This document shows, piece by piece, positions 1-11,375 of a stretch of DNA of 64,000 nucleotides; position 1 is the first letter of the stretch; every line of letters begins with the position of its first letter. Position numbers and translations under genes: made by a program. Origin of the DNA: Geothrix fuzhouensis (lineage in GTDB: Bacteria > Acidobacteriota > Holophagae > Holophagales > Holophagaceae); contig NZ_JANHMQ010000002.1 in NCBI RefSeq assembly GCF_024609325.1, positions 1 through 64,000 of the forward strand, in the 5' to 3' direction. The notes beneath the pieces were generated by a model. That model had not been told where the DNA came from and did no database searches. It saw only the letters and a list, made by a program, of their open reading frames with translations.

Positions 1-29
1 CTCCGCAGGCTGCCCCGCAGCCTGCGGAG
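1..29. repeat. Perfect 12-bp hairpin at window edge
   Basis: CTCCGCAGGCTG at 1-12 is the exact reverse complement of CAGCCTGCGGAG at 18-29, with a 5-nt loop. No T-tract follows, so a classic intrinsic terminator is not supported. It may be a palindromic repeat or lie within the C-terminal codons of the upstream gene. Confidence 0.7.
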
Positions 30-80
30 TGGGGCCCCACAGGGAGCGAGGTCGAGGAACTTCTGGCGGCCGAGGAGTAA
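1..80 (+). CDS. 3' end of an upstream gene (partial)
   Basis: An open frame runs from the window edge to a TAA at 78-80 and would end in ...GSEVEELLAAEE. The visible 25 residues are Pro/Ala-rich and then acidic, and no family is recognisable. The first 29 bases are a perfect hairpin (see separate entry), so this could equally be non-coding sequence after a gene that ended before the window. The frame is open but nothing else supports it. Confidence 0.35.
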   Translation, partial: PQAAPQPAEWGPTGSEVEELLAAEE

Positions 81-170
81 GACGGTCCCGGGGGATTTGC
101 CTGCCAGGTCTTCGGCGGCTGGCCCGAGGGGGCAGTTCATGCCACCCTAAGAGGTTCTAGGGAGCCACCA

Positions 171-1214
171 GTGGCCAGCATTTTCTCCAGTCAGTTCTGG
201 TCCAATATCTTCAATTCGGACCTCGCCATCGATCTTGGCACCGCCTCGACCCTGATCCATACCAAGCAGGCTGGTCGCATCGTCATCTATGAGCCTTCCA
301 TCGTGGCCGTGAACACGGTCACCCATGACGTGGAGGCCGTCGGTGACGAGGCCAAGCAGCTGTTGGGCCGGGCCCCTCAGGGCGTTCGGACCATCCGGCC
401 CATGAAGGACGGCATGATCTTCGAGGTGGACGCCGCCGAGAAAATGCTGGCCCAGTTCATCTCCAAGGCCCGCCCCAACCGCGGCATCGCCCGCACCCGC
501 ATCGTGGTGAGTGTGCCGCCCCGGGCCCACCAGGTGGCCCGCCGCGCCGTGAAGCAGGTCTGCTATGACGCCAAGGCCGGAGAGGTCTTCATCGTGGACC
601 AGACCATGGTGGCCGCCATCGGCGCCGGGCTGGCCATCAACGAGAAGCGCGGCTGCATGATCGTGGACATCGGTGGCGGCACCACGGATGTGGCCGTCAT
701 CAGCTACAACGGCAAGGTGTTCTCCGACTCCATCCTCATCGCCGGTGACGAGATGGACGAGGCGGTGGTCAAGTACATCCGCGAGAAGTACAACGTTCTG
801 ATCTCCGAATCCTCGGCCGAGGAAGTGAAGTGGACGCTGGGCTCGGCCTTCCCCTCGGACCTGACGCGCACCATGGAGGTAAGCGGCCGGGACCAGTTCG
901 AGGGCCTGCCCAAGACGCTCACCCTCAACGATGCCGAAATCCGCGAAGCCCTGGCCGAGCCCATCAACGCCATCATCGACCTGGTGCGCAAGGCCCTGAA
1001 CGAGACGCCTCCCCAGCTGGCGGCCGACCTCATCGACCGGGGCATCTGCCTCACGGGCGGTGGTTCCCTGATCCAGGGCCTGGACGAGCGGCTGCGCAAG
1101 GAGACCCACTTGCCGGTCTTCCGAGCCGAGGATCCCCAGACCGCCGTGGTGCGCGGCACCGCGCTGCTGCTGGAGAACATCCCGCTCCTGCGCCGCATCC
1201 AGATCCTCGATTAG
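171..1214 (+). CDS. mreB: Rod shape-determining actin homologue MreB
   Basis: MreB is the cytoplasmic, membrane-associated actin-like filament protein that positions the lateral-wall elongasome. The 347-residue product has the family's usual length. It shows the ATP-binding phosphate-1 loop (DLGTASTLIH, about residues 21-30), the second phosphate loop (IVDIGGGTTDVAVI, about 164-177) and the adenosine motif GGGSLIQGL (about 297-305). The start is GTG at 171, preceded by AGGGAG at a suitable distance; no better in-frame start exists because the N-terminus MASIFSSQFWSNIFNSDLAIDLGT matches the family start. It is the first gene of a cell-shape operon, followed 18 bp later by mreC. Confidence 0.97.
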   Translation: MASIFSSQFWSNIFNSDLAIDLGTASTLIHTKQAGRIVIYEPSIVAVNTVTHDVEAVGDEAKQLLGRAPQGVRTIRPMKDGMIFEVDAAEKMLAQFISKARPNRGIARTRIVVSVPPRAHQVARRAVKQVCYDAKAGEVFIVDQTMVAAIGAGLAINEKRGCMIVDIGGGTTDVAVISYNGKVFSDSILIAGDEMDEAVVKYIREKYNVLISESSAEEVKWTLGSAFPSDLTRTMEVSGRDQFEGLPKTLTLNDAEIREALAEPINAIIDLVRKALNETPPQLAADLIDRGICLTGGGSLIQGLDERLRKETHLPVFRAEDPQTAVVRGTALLLENIPLLRRIQILD

Positions 1215-1232
1215 CCTCCGCCCGGAGGGGGC

Positions 1233-2120
1233 ATGGTCGTCCACAGGTCCAAATGGGGATGGAGTCGCGCGGGGTGGCAACGCCTCGTCTTGATCCTCCT
1301 TTGGCTGGGTCATGGCATCTGGGTGCTGCTCGGTCCCTACCCTGGCGGGCATTGGACGAGACTGGCGGACACCCTGGCGCGGCCGTCCCAGCACCTGGCC
1401 TCCCGCTGGGCCCAGTGGCGGACCACCCGCAAGGAGGCCGCCCGCGATTTCGTGGAAACCCGCGCCGAAAATGTGCGGCTGACTGCCGAACTCGCTCAGC
1501 TCCGCACGCAGGCTGCCCAGGAGGCCCCCCGGCTGGCGGAGGCGGATGAGGCCGTGCGGCTCCTGGGGCTGAAGCGGCAGATTCCCCTGGAGCTGAAGGC
1601 TGCACGGGTCATTTTCAGCACGCGGCCCGCCACATACGGGGGTCTCATCCTTGACCGGGGCCGGGACCTGGACCTGGTACCGGACCAGGGGGTGCTGGTG
1701 CCCGAGGGCATCGTGGGCCGGCTCTGGTCCGTGGGCCCCACCCAGGCCAAGGTGCTGCTCGCGGACGCGCCCAACGCTTCCGTGGCCGTGATGCTCATGC
1801 GGAGCCGCGCGACGGGCGTGCTGCAGGGCCTGGGCTCGGGGCGCGCCCTGATCCGCTACATCAGCAACCAGGAAGTGGTGCAGGTCGGCGAGGCCGTGCT
1901 GACCTCCGGCCTGGACCGGGTGTTTCCGCGCGGACTCCTGGTGGGGTATGTGGCTGAGGTGGTCCCCGGTGACCTGGAACTGCGCGTGCAGGTCAACCTG
2001 TCGGCCCCCCTGGACCGGATCTCCACGGTGCTTCTGCTACCTTTCCAACCCCCGCTGGAAGTGCAGCCGCCCTTCGTCGTGCAGGAACCGAAACCCCAGC
2101 GCAAAAAGGGGACGCCATGA
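1233..2120 (+). CDS. mreC: Rod shape-determining protein MreC
   Basis: MreC is a bitopic inner-membrane protein whose periplasmic beta-barrel domain links MreB to PBP2. The 295-residue product has a basic N-terminus, one membrane helix (about residues 12-32), a helical region likely to form the dimerising coiled coil (about 60-110), and then a beta-rich domain containing VLVPEGIVGRLWSVGPTQAKVLL. The extreme C-terminus is Pro/Lys-rich. The stop overlaps the mreD start by 4 nt (ATGA), indicating translational coupling. Confidence 0.95.
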   Translation: MVVHRSKWGWSRAGWQRLVLILLWLGHGIWVLLGPYPGGHWTRLADTLARPSQHLASRWAQWRTTRKEAARDFVETRAENVRLTAELAQLRTQAAQEAPRLAEADEAVRLLGLKRQIPLELKAARVIFSTRPATYGGLILDRGRDLDLVPDQGVLVPEGIVGRLWSVGPTQAKVLLADAPNASVAVMLMRSRATGVLQGLGSGRALIRYISNQEVVQVGEAVLTSGLDRVFPRGLLVGYVAEVVPGDLELRVQVNLSAPLDRISTVLLLPFQPPLEVQPPFVVQEPKPQRKKGTP

Positions 2121-2605
2121 GGATCGCGGCCCCCTCCGCCACTCGGCAGAACCTGCTGTGCGCCGTCACTCTGGGCCTTGTGTTTCTCACCGCCCCCTTC
2201 CCGCGGATCCAGTTCGTGGTCCACGTCCTGCTGGTGCTGGCCTTGGCGCCCCGAGCTGGGTCCCCCCTTGCTGGCGCGCTCTGGGCCGGGGCCGCGGGCT
2301 GGGCCCTGGAGGGCACCCTGCGGCTCTACCCCCACCTGGGGGGCACCGCCTGGGCTGACATGACCCTGGCCCTGCTGGCGGGCTGGATGGCCGGGCGCTG
2401 GCCCCTGGAGGGCGTGAAGGGCTGGTTCGCACGCCTGGCGGGGTTGCTGGCAGCGCATACCCTGCTGGTTCATTTGGCGGTGCGTCTGGCTTCAGGCCCG
2501 CATCCCTGGGGCTTCGGCTGGCTCTGGGCCCTGGTCAGCCTGCCGGTGTGGGGCTGGGCCGTCTGGCGCCTGATGTACACCGGGCCTTCGCCGCGGCTGG
2601 GCTGA
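2117..2605 (+). CDS. mreD: Rod shape-determining membrane protein MreD
   Basis: This small (162-residue) very hydrophobic integral membrane protein lies in the mreD position and has the family's size and about 5-6 predicted helices. MreD partners MreC in the elongasome. Sequence identity to MreD is low in general, so the call rests on position between mreC and mrdA, size and topology. It starts in the mreC stop (ATGA), and its stop overlaps the mrdA start as TGATG. Confidence 0.88.
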   Translation: MRIAAPSATRQNLLCAVTLGLVFLTAPFPRIQFVVHVLLVLALAPRAGSPLAGALWAGAAGWALEGTLRLYPHLGGTAWADMTLALLAGWMAGRWPLEGVKGWFARLAGLLAAHTLLVHLAVRLASGPHPWGFGWLWALVSLPVWGWAVWRLMYTGPSPRLG

Positions 2606-4472
2606 TGGACCCCCGGCAGCGCCCTCTCCTTCACCGCCGCCTTGGGGTGCTCAAGGCCCTGGCCTGGAGCCTGGTGGCCACGCTGATCCTGATCTATGCC
2701 TGGCTGCAGCTGGTGCGGCACGCCGAGTTCAAACAGCTGGCCATGCAACAGGCGGTGAAGATCCGACCCATCGCCGCGCCCCGGGGGCTGGTTCTGGACC
2801 GCAACGGCTTCCGCCTGGTGGACAATCGCCGGGCTTTGCATCTCGTCATCCAGCGGGAGGATCTGCCCACCCGCCCCGAGGTGATCCAGTCCCTGGCCTT
2901 GGCCCTGGAGCTGGAACCCGCCGCCCTGGCGCGGAAGATCCAGAGCTACCGCTTCGCCGGCAAGGGCCGGCCGCTGGTGCTCAAGGAGAACCTGGACGAC
3001 GCGGGCATCGCGTTGGCGGAGCGGGTTCGGGCCCGCTTTCCCTTTCTCAGCGTGGATGTGGCGCCCCGGCGGGTCTACCTCGGCGATGAGCTGGCGGGGC
3101 ATGTGCTGGGGTACGTGGGGGAAGTGGATGAAGAGCTGATGAAGGCCAAACCCGGCGTCTTCCATCTGGGCGAGACCATCGGCAAGGAGGGCTTCGAGGC
3201 CAGTGGCAACGACAAGCTCAAGGGCGTGGACGGGCAGAAGCGCATCCTGGTGGACCAGCTGGGCACGGAGGTCGCCAATTTCGGCCAGACCGACGCGACT
3301 CCGGGCCGCAGCCTCTACCTCACCCTGGACGCGGGCCTGCAGAAGGTGATGCAGGACGCCTACGGCGAGGAAGCTGGCGCGGCCGTGGTGCTGGACTTGA
3401 GGGATGGCGGGATTCTGGCCATGTACTCCAGCCCTTCGTACGATCCGAATTTGTTCCTCAACCGGCTCAGCCAGGAGATGGTGGACCGCTACCTGAACAA
3501 TCCGACGCGACCCATGTTGAACCGGGCCATCCAGGGCATCTACGCCCCGGGCTCCACCTTCAAGCTGCTGGTGGCGCTGACGGGCCTGGAGAAGGGCGTC
3601 ATCACGCCCCAGACGGTCATCTACTGTGCGGGCAAGAAAAATTTCTACGGCCGTGATTTCCGTTGCGACAAGCCCACGGGCCACGGCGGCCTGAACCTGG
3701 TGCAGGCCATTGCCCAGAGCTGCGACGTCTACTTCTACGAAGTCGCCTCGCGCTTGGATATTGATGATCTCTATGCCACGGCCGAGAAATACGGCTTCAC
3801 GGATCGCACCGGCGTGGACCTGCCCCAGGAGAAGCGCACCCGCATTCCCAGCCGAGCCTGGAAGCGCAAGGCCTCGCCCCGGGATCCCAAGTGGTACGCG
3901 GGCGAGACCATCAGCGTGGGCATCGGCCAGGGTGCCGTGGGGGTGACGCCCATTGGTCTGGCGCGCTTCTACGCCACCCTCGCCACGAAGGGGAAGGTGC
4001 TCACGCCCCATCTCTTCTACGGCTTCCGCGATGACCAGAGCAACCAGCTGACACCCGCCCCGCCCCCGCCGCCCAGGGACACGCCCCTGGATCCCAGGAT
4101 CTGGTCGGTGCTGGACGAAGGCCTCTATGAAGTGGTGAAGGACGGTACCGCCCGGGCCTCGGCCCTGACCGACATCACCATGGTCGGCAAGACGGGCACG
4201 GCCCAGGTGGCGACCTTCGTGGACAAGGCCCACTACGCGCGCCAGGCCAAGCACTTGAAGGATCATGCCCTGTTCGCCGGCTATGCCCCCCGGGAGCATC
4301 CCCAGATCGCCTTCGCGGTGGTGGTGGAGAACGCGGGCTTCGGCGCCGACATGGCGGCGCCGATCGCGAAAAAGCTGGTCCAGTACTGGTTCGTGGACCG
4401 CCTGAGGAATCCCCTGCCACCGCCGCGCGGCCGGATGGTCGATCCCTTCGCCCCGGCTCAAGAGGCGGAACA

Positions 4473-4476
<4 letters not shown>
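2605..4476 (+). CDS. mrdA: Penicillin-binding protein 2 (peptidoglycan transpeptidase)
   Basis: PBP2 is the elongasome-specific DD-transpeptidase that cross-links new lateral-wall peptidoglycan. The 623-residue protein has a signal-anchor helix (about residues 17-37), a pedestal/dimerisation domain, and a transpeptidase domain with the active-site S317-T-F-K320 motif and K529-T-G. I chose the ATG at 2605, which overlaps the mreD stop as TGATG, over the longer frame from 2548; that extension would lie inside mreD and only add residues before the anchor. The stop overlaps rodA by 4 nt. Confidence 0.96.
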
Positions 4477-7575
<3,099 letters not shown>

Positions 7576-7638
7576 CAAAGGCCTGGACGGGAACTCGGGA
7601 GGCATCCCATCATCAGGGCCGCATTCCTGGAAAGTCCC

Positions 7639-8994
7639 GTGCTGACGCGTCTTGGCAAGTTCGACATCATCCGGCTGCTGGCCCAGGGGAGCATGGGCGA
7701 TGTCTACGTGGGCCGGGATCCGATCCTCGGCCGGGAGGTGGCCATCAAGGTCATCCAGGCCTCGGCCGCCGCGGGGCCGGAGGCCCGGGAACGGTTCGCC
7801 CGGGAGGCCCGCGCCGCCGGGGCGTTGAACCATCCGAACATCGTGACCATCCACGAAATGGGCGAAGAGCAGGGCGTGCTCTACCTCGCCATGGAGCTGG
7901 TGAAGGGCGAGGATCTGGGCACGCTCATCCGGGCGGGCACCCTCACACCGCATGACATCCTCGAGGTGCTCGCGCAGGTCTGCGACGGTTTGGCTGTGGC
8001 CCACCGGCACCAGGTGCTGCACCGGGACATCAAGCCCTCCAACATCCGCGTCCTTTGGGATGGGAAATCCCTCCAGGCCAAGGTGCTGGATTTCGGTGTG
8101 GCCAAGATCTTCAACACTGATACGACGGACGAGGGCACGGTGTTCGGCACCGTGAACTACATGGCGCCGGAGTATCTCCAGAGCGGGCGCGCTGACGCCC
8201 GCAGTGATCTCTTCGCCGTGGGGGTGATTCTCTACGAAGCGCTGACGGGCAATCCTCCCTTCGATGGGCCGAGCCCGGGTTCCGTGATCTATCGCCTGTT
8301 GCACGAAGCGCCGCCGCCCCTGCTGCCGACCGCCTTCCTGGGCATCAGCCGCGATGTGCAGAGCCTGCTGAATTGCGCCCTGGCCAAGGAGCCGGCGAAC
8401 CGGTTCCAGGTCGCCGAGGAACTGGCCGCCGCGCTGCGGGCGGCCAAGGATCCACACTGGCGCTGGAGCCAGGTGGAGCTCACGCCAGCTTCCCCAGCCT
8501 CTCGCCCGGTACCGGGCCCACCCGTCATGGCCCCTGGGAACATGCCAGCCCGGCCGCCGAAGGAAGAGCCCACGGGAATCCCCGCAAGAGCCGTCCCGCC
8601 CGGGAAGCTGCTGCGTGAAACAGCCGAACCCAGTCGGGTGATGGGTAGTGGCCCCATCCACCCTCCGGTCCAGGAGATGCCTCCGCAGCCAAGCTCGGCG
8701 GGGCGGGCCGAGGTCCGCAAGGACGTTCTCGAAACCACCCGACGGCAGCTGCTGCAGGCCATCAAGAACGACCCCGCCAATGCCAGGGCCCATGCGTTGC
8801 TGCTGGTCACGCTCTACCGCTTGGGGTGGATGGACGCGGTGATGCAGAGCCTGCGCCGAGCCAGGAATGGCGGCATCCCCGCCTCAAACCTGCTGGCAGT
8901 GCCTCGCTGTGCCCAGCTCGTGGACGAGGAGGCGAGGAGTTGCCGCCTCCCCCTGGACCTGCACCAGGAGTTCATGGCGTACCTGGGGAGCTGA
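7639..8994 (+). CDS. Hanks-type serine/threonine protein kinase, cytosolic
   Basis: Residues about 7-265 form a eukaryotic-like kinase domain: glycine loop GSMGDVY, ATP-binding Lys37 in VAIK, catalytic D130 in HRDIKPSN, DFG at 151-153 and APE at 176-178. All key residues are present, so it should be active. A Pro-rich linker follows, and the C-terminal about 90 residues are helical and TPR-like (NARAHALLLVTLYRLGWMDAV). There is no membrane helix and no PASTA repeats, unlike the PknB-type wall-sensing kinases, despite its place behind the elongasome operon. The start is GTG at 7639, 63 bp after ligA. Confidence 0.92.
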   Translation: MLTRLGKFDIIRLLAQGSMGDVYVGRDPILGREVAIKVIQASAAAGPEARERFAREARAAGALNHPNIVTIHEMGEEQGVLYLAMELVKGEDLGTLIRAGTLTPHDILEVLAQVCDGLAVAHRHQVLHRDIKPSNIRVLWDGKSLQAKVLDFGVAKIFNTDTTDEGTVFGTVNYMAPEYLQSGRADARSDLFAVGVILYEALTGNPPFDGPSPGSVIYRLLHEAPPPLLPTAFLGISRDVQSLLNCALAKEPANRFQVAEELAAALRAAKDPHWRWSQVELTPASPASRPVPGPPVMAPGNMPARPPKEEPTGIPARAVPPGKLLRETAEPSRVMGSGPIHPPVQEMPPQPSSAGRAEVRKDVLETTRRQLLQAIKNDPANARAHALLLVTLYRLGWMDAVMQSLRRARNGGIPASNLLAVPRCAQLVDEEARSCRLPLDLHQEFMAYLGS

Positions 8995-9005
8995 GCGGCT
9001 TCGGT

Positions 9006-9419
9006 TCAGCGTTCCTGGAGCTCGAGGAGCCGCCAGTCGCCGCCGGCCTTCCGCCAACGCAGCCCGAAGGAGCGCCGGGAGGCGTCCTGGGGCAGGAGGC
9101 CGCCGCTGCGACCCGTGATGAGCAGGTCCACCTCCTGGAAGGCCTCGTTCCCGGTCACGGTGACCTCGTTGCGGACCACGGTCAGGCCCACCTTTTCCTG
9201 CCGGAAGATGCCCATGAGGAAGAGCCGTGCGGCGGGCTTGTCCATCCCCTCGGGCCCTCGGAAGCCGGCGTCCAGGGGCTCGGCGGCCGCGGCGGCGTCC
9301 CCGGCCTCCACCGCGGCCACGCAGGCGCCGAAGGCCTTCCGCACCTGGTCCTCGGGTTTGTCGGATCGGCAAGCCAGGAGGGTCAGAACCATAGACACCG
9401 AAGCGATGCTTTTCCTCAT
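9006..9419 (-). CDS. Small predicted lipoprotein, unknown function
   Basis: This 137-residue protein has a type II signal peptide ending in the lipobox LLAC (Cys17), so it is probably anchored in the outer or inner membrane. The mature part (an early helical region, then VGLTVVRNEVTVTGNEAFQEVDLLITG and a final RWRKAGGDWRLLELQ) resembles the NTF2/SnoaL-like alpha+beta fold, but this is only a shape impression. It is convergent with the kinase (11 bp gap) and divergent from the metB-like gene. Confidence 0.75.
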   Translation of the reverse strand: MRKSIASVSMVLTLLACRSDKPEDQVRKAFGACVAAVEAGDAAAAAEPLDAGFRGPEGMDKPAARLFLMGIFRQEKVGLTVVRNEVTVTGNEAFQEVDLLITGRSGGLLPQDASRRSFGLRWRKAGGDWRLLELQER

Positions 9420-9461
9420 GGCGGCTCCCCCTCACACTGATGGATCACGAAGGATGGTCCC

Positions 9462-10616
9462 ATGAACTCCGAAGGCCGTTTCGACACCCGCTGCATCCAC
9501 GCCGGCCAATCGCCGGATCCCACCAGCGGCGCCATCATGACGCCGGTCTTCTTCACCAGCACCTACGTGCAGGAGGGCCTGGGCCAGAACAAGGGCTTCG
9601 ACTACGCCCGCGTGCGCAACCCCACCCGCGATGCCCTGGAGGCCAACCTGGCGGCCCTCGAGGGCGGGGCCCACGGCATGGCCTTCGGGTCGGGCATGGC
9701 GGCGGTGCAGGCCATCTTCGAGCAGCTCTCCAGTGGCGACCACGTGGTGCTGGGCGACAACGTCTACGGCGGCACCTTCCGCCTGCTGGACAAGGTGATG
9801 ACGCGCTTCGGCCTCACCTACACCCAAGTGGACACGGGCGACCTGGCGGCCTTCAAGGCGGCGCTGCGGCCCAACACCAAGCTGGTGATGCTGGAGACGC
9901 CCACCAACCCCATGCTGGGGCTCACGGACATCCCCGGGGTGCGTCAGGTCATGACCCTGATGGGCTGCAAGGCCGTGCTGGCCGTGGACAACACCTTCGC
10001 CACGCCCTACAACCAGCGGCCCCTGGAGCTGGGCGCCGATCTGGTCTTCCACTCCACCACCAAGTACCTGAATGGCCACAGCGATTCCATCGGCGGCATC
10101 GCCATCACCAACCGCGAGGACCTCGCCGAGGGCCTGCGCTTCCACCAGAAGGCCGCCGGCGGCATCCTCTCGCCCATGGAATCCTGGCTCATCCTGCGGG
10201 GCACCAAGACGCTGCACCTCCGCATGGAACGCCATAACGCGAGTGCCCTCACCCTCGCCCGCTGGCTGGAAGCCCGGAAGGACCTCAAGGCTGTCTACTA
10301 TCCTGGCCTGGAGTCTCATCCCCAGCACGCCCTCGCGAAGCAGCAGATGAAGGGCTTCTCGGGCATCGTCAGCTTCGACACGGGCGACGCCGAGCGCACG
10401 CGGCGCATGGCGTCCTCGTTCAAGGTCTTCTCCCTGGCCGAAAGCCTAGGCGGCGTGGAGAGCCTCGTCTGCCACCCCGCCAGCATGACCCACGGCAGCG
10501 TGCCCGAGGCCGACCGCCAGCGCCTCGGCATCAACGACAACCTGCTGCGTCTCAGCGTGGGCGTGGAGGACGTCCAGGATCTGATCGAAGACCTGGAGCA
10601 GGTATTGAAGGTCTAA
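9462..10616 (+). CDS. metB: Cystathionine gamma-synthase/lyase family PLP enzyme
   Basis: This is a PLP-dependent trans-sulfuration enzyme of the Cys/Met metabolism family (384 residues, usual length). It shows the cofactor-phosphate region (FGSGMAAVQAIF), the PLP lysine K201 in STTKYLNGHSD, and the family C-terminal block ESLGGVESLVCHPASMTHGS. Whether it acts mainly as synthase (metB), lyase (mccB/metC) or O-acetylhomoserine sulfhydrylase cannot be settled from sequence alone. The ATG at 9462 lies 42 bp from the divergent lipoprotein gene. A repeat element follows its stop. Confidence 0.88.
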   Translation: MNSEGRFDTRCIHAGQSPDPTSGAIMTPVFFTSTYVQEGLGQNKGFDYARVRNPTRDALEANLAALEGGAHGMAFGSGMAAVQAIFEQLSSGDHVVLGDNVYGGTFRLLDKVMTRFGLTYTQVDTGDLAAFKAALRPNTKLVMLETPTNPMLGLTDIPGVRQVMTLMGCKAVLAVDNTFATPYNQRPLELGADLVFHSTTKYLNGHSDSIGGIAITNREDLAEGLRFHQKAAGGILSPMESWLILRGTKTLHLRMERHNASALTLARWLEARKDLKAVYYPGLESHPQHALAKQQMKGFSGIVSFDTGDAERTRRMASSFKVFSLAESLGGVESLVCHPASMTHGSVPEADRQRLGINDNLLRLSVGVEDVQDLIEDLEQVLKV

Positions 10617-10625
10617 AACAAAAGC

Positions 10626-10786
10626 GGAACACAGAGGACACAGAGTTTGCACAGAGGACGCAGAGAAGAACAAGAATGGCCTTTTTCTGTGTTTTCTGTG
10701 TTTTCTGTGTTTTCTGTGTTTTCTGTGTTTTCTGTGTTTTCTGTGTTTTCTGTGTTTTCTGTGTACCTCTGCGGCCTCTGTGTTCC
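10626..10786. repeat. Inverted-arm element, ACACAGAGG word (family B, copy 1)
   Basis: Between the convergent metB-like and CYTH genes, the left arm starts GGAACACAGAGG (10626-10637) and continues in 9-bp steps as ACACAGAG and CACAGAGG. The right arm ends with the exact reverse complement CCTCTGTGTTCC (10775-10786). The right arm also holds a pure 9-mer tandem array (separate entry). Transcription from either side would form a long imperfect hairpin at both mRNA 3' ends. Confidence 0.85.
10683..10763. repeat. Nine perfect tandem copies of a 9-bp unit
   Basis: TTTTCTGTG is repeated nine times without a mismatch (81 bp). The unit is the complement of CACAGAAAA, a relative of the ACACAGAGG word in the surrounding element, so the array probably arose by local amplification of one word in the right arm. 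It is open in several frames and creates spurious VFS-repeat ORFs, which are not genes. Confidence 0.97.
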
Positions 10787-10800
10787 AGCATCCTTGATGC

Positions 10801-11325
10801 TTAACCCAGGCCGTGCGCCTCGTACAGCTCGGGGTAGCTGCGGGGTTCGGCGCGGTCGGGGGCGAGCCCCAGGCCCTCCATGGCGGCGCGGATGGCCTGG
10901 GGGTCGCCCTCCAGCTCCAGATAGCAGCCGAAGGGGGTCTCGTCGAGACAGGCCTCCAGCTCATCCCGCTCCCACACAGCCCGGACCTTCTCCATGCGCA
11001 TGACGGGGACGTAGCCCAGGGCTCGGAGGATCGCCTCGATGGCTTCGCCGTCCTCGATGCCAGTCTCGTGCTCGGGGCGGATCTTCAGCATCGCGTCGGG
11101 GACCTTGGGGCCCTTCCAGGTCAGGCGTACGGTCCCAGCGAAGCGTCGGGTCCGCAGGGCCGAACTGGCGGCCCGCAGCTCGCCGTTCCGGTCCCACAGC
11201 ACGCTCACCTCCGCCTGGGCGGGGACGACCTCGCGGAAGCCGAGGGCCTCGAGCAGGGGCCGATAGGGCCCCGTGGCCGGGATGCGCAGCTTCAGCTCGG
11301 TTTCCACGGCGGGTTTGTGCTTCAT
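10801..11325 (-). CDS. CYTH domain protein (class IV adenylate cyclase / thiamine-triphosphatase-like)
   Basis: The 174-residue protein has the CYTH tunnel-fold signature ExExK near its N-terminus (ETELK), and later basic/acidic strands (VRLTWKGP, IRPEHETGIED, KVRAVWERDELEACLDE, CYLELEGD) expected to bind a triphosphate and metal. Family members are CyaB-type adenylate cyclases or inorganic/thiamine triphosphatases; substrate is not predictable here. I chose ATG at 11325, with GGAG 10 nt upstream and placing the ExExK motif early; ATG at 11349 or 11385 would only add an uncharacteristic tail. Confidence 0.85.
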   Translation of the reverse strand: MKHKPAVETELKLRIPATGPYRPLLEALGFREVVPAQAEVSVLWDRNGELRAASSALRTRRFAGTVRLTWKGPKVPDAMLKIRPEHETGIEDGEAIEAILRALGYVPVMRMEKVRAVWERDELEACLDETPFGCYLELEGDPQAIRAAMEGLGLAPDRAEPRSYPELYEAHGLG

Positions 11326-11375
11326 CGCGGCGCGTCTCCAATCAGTCATGATGGTTCTGTTTCCGCGGCCACCAC

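Noticed and set aside
1-29. Intrinsic terminator at the window edge
   Set aside because: The hairpin is perfect but no T-run follows on either strand.
10683-10763. CRISPR array
   Set aside because: The repeat unit is only 9 bp with no spacers between units, and no cas genes are present.
10647-11003. ORF with repeated VFS residues
   Set aside because: The repeats are the translation of the 9-bp tandem array in an intergenic element. A real protein is not supported.
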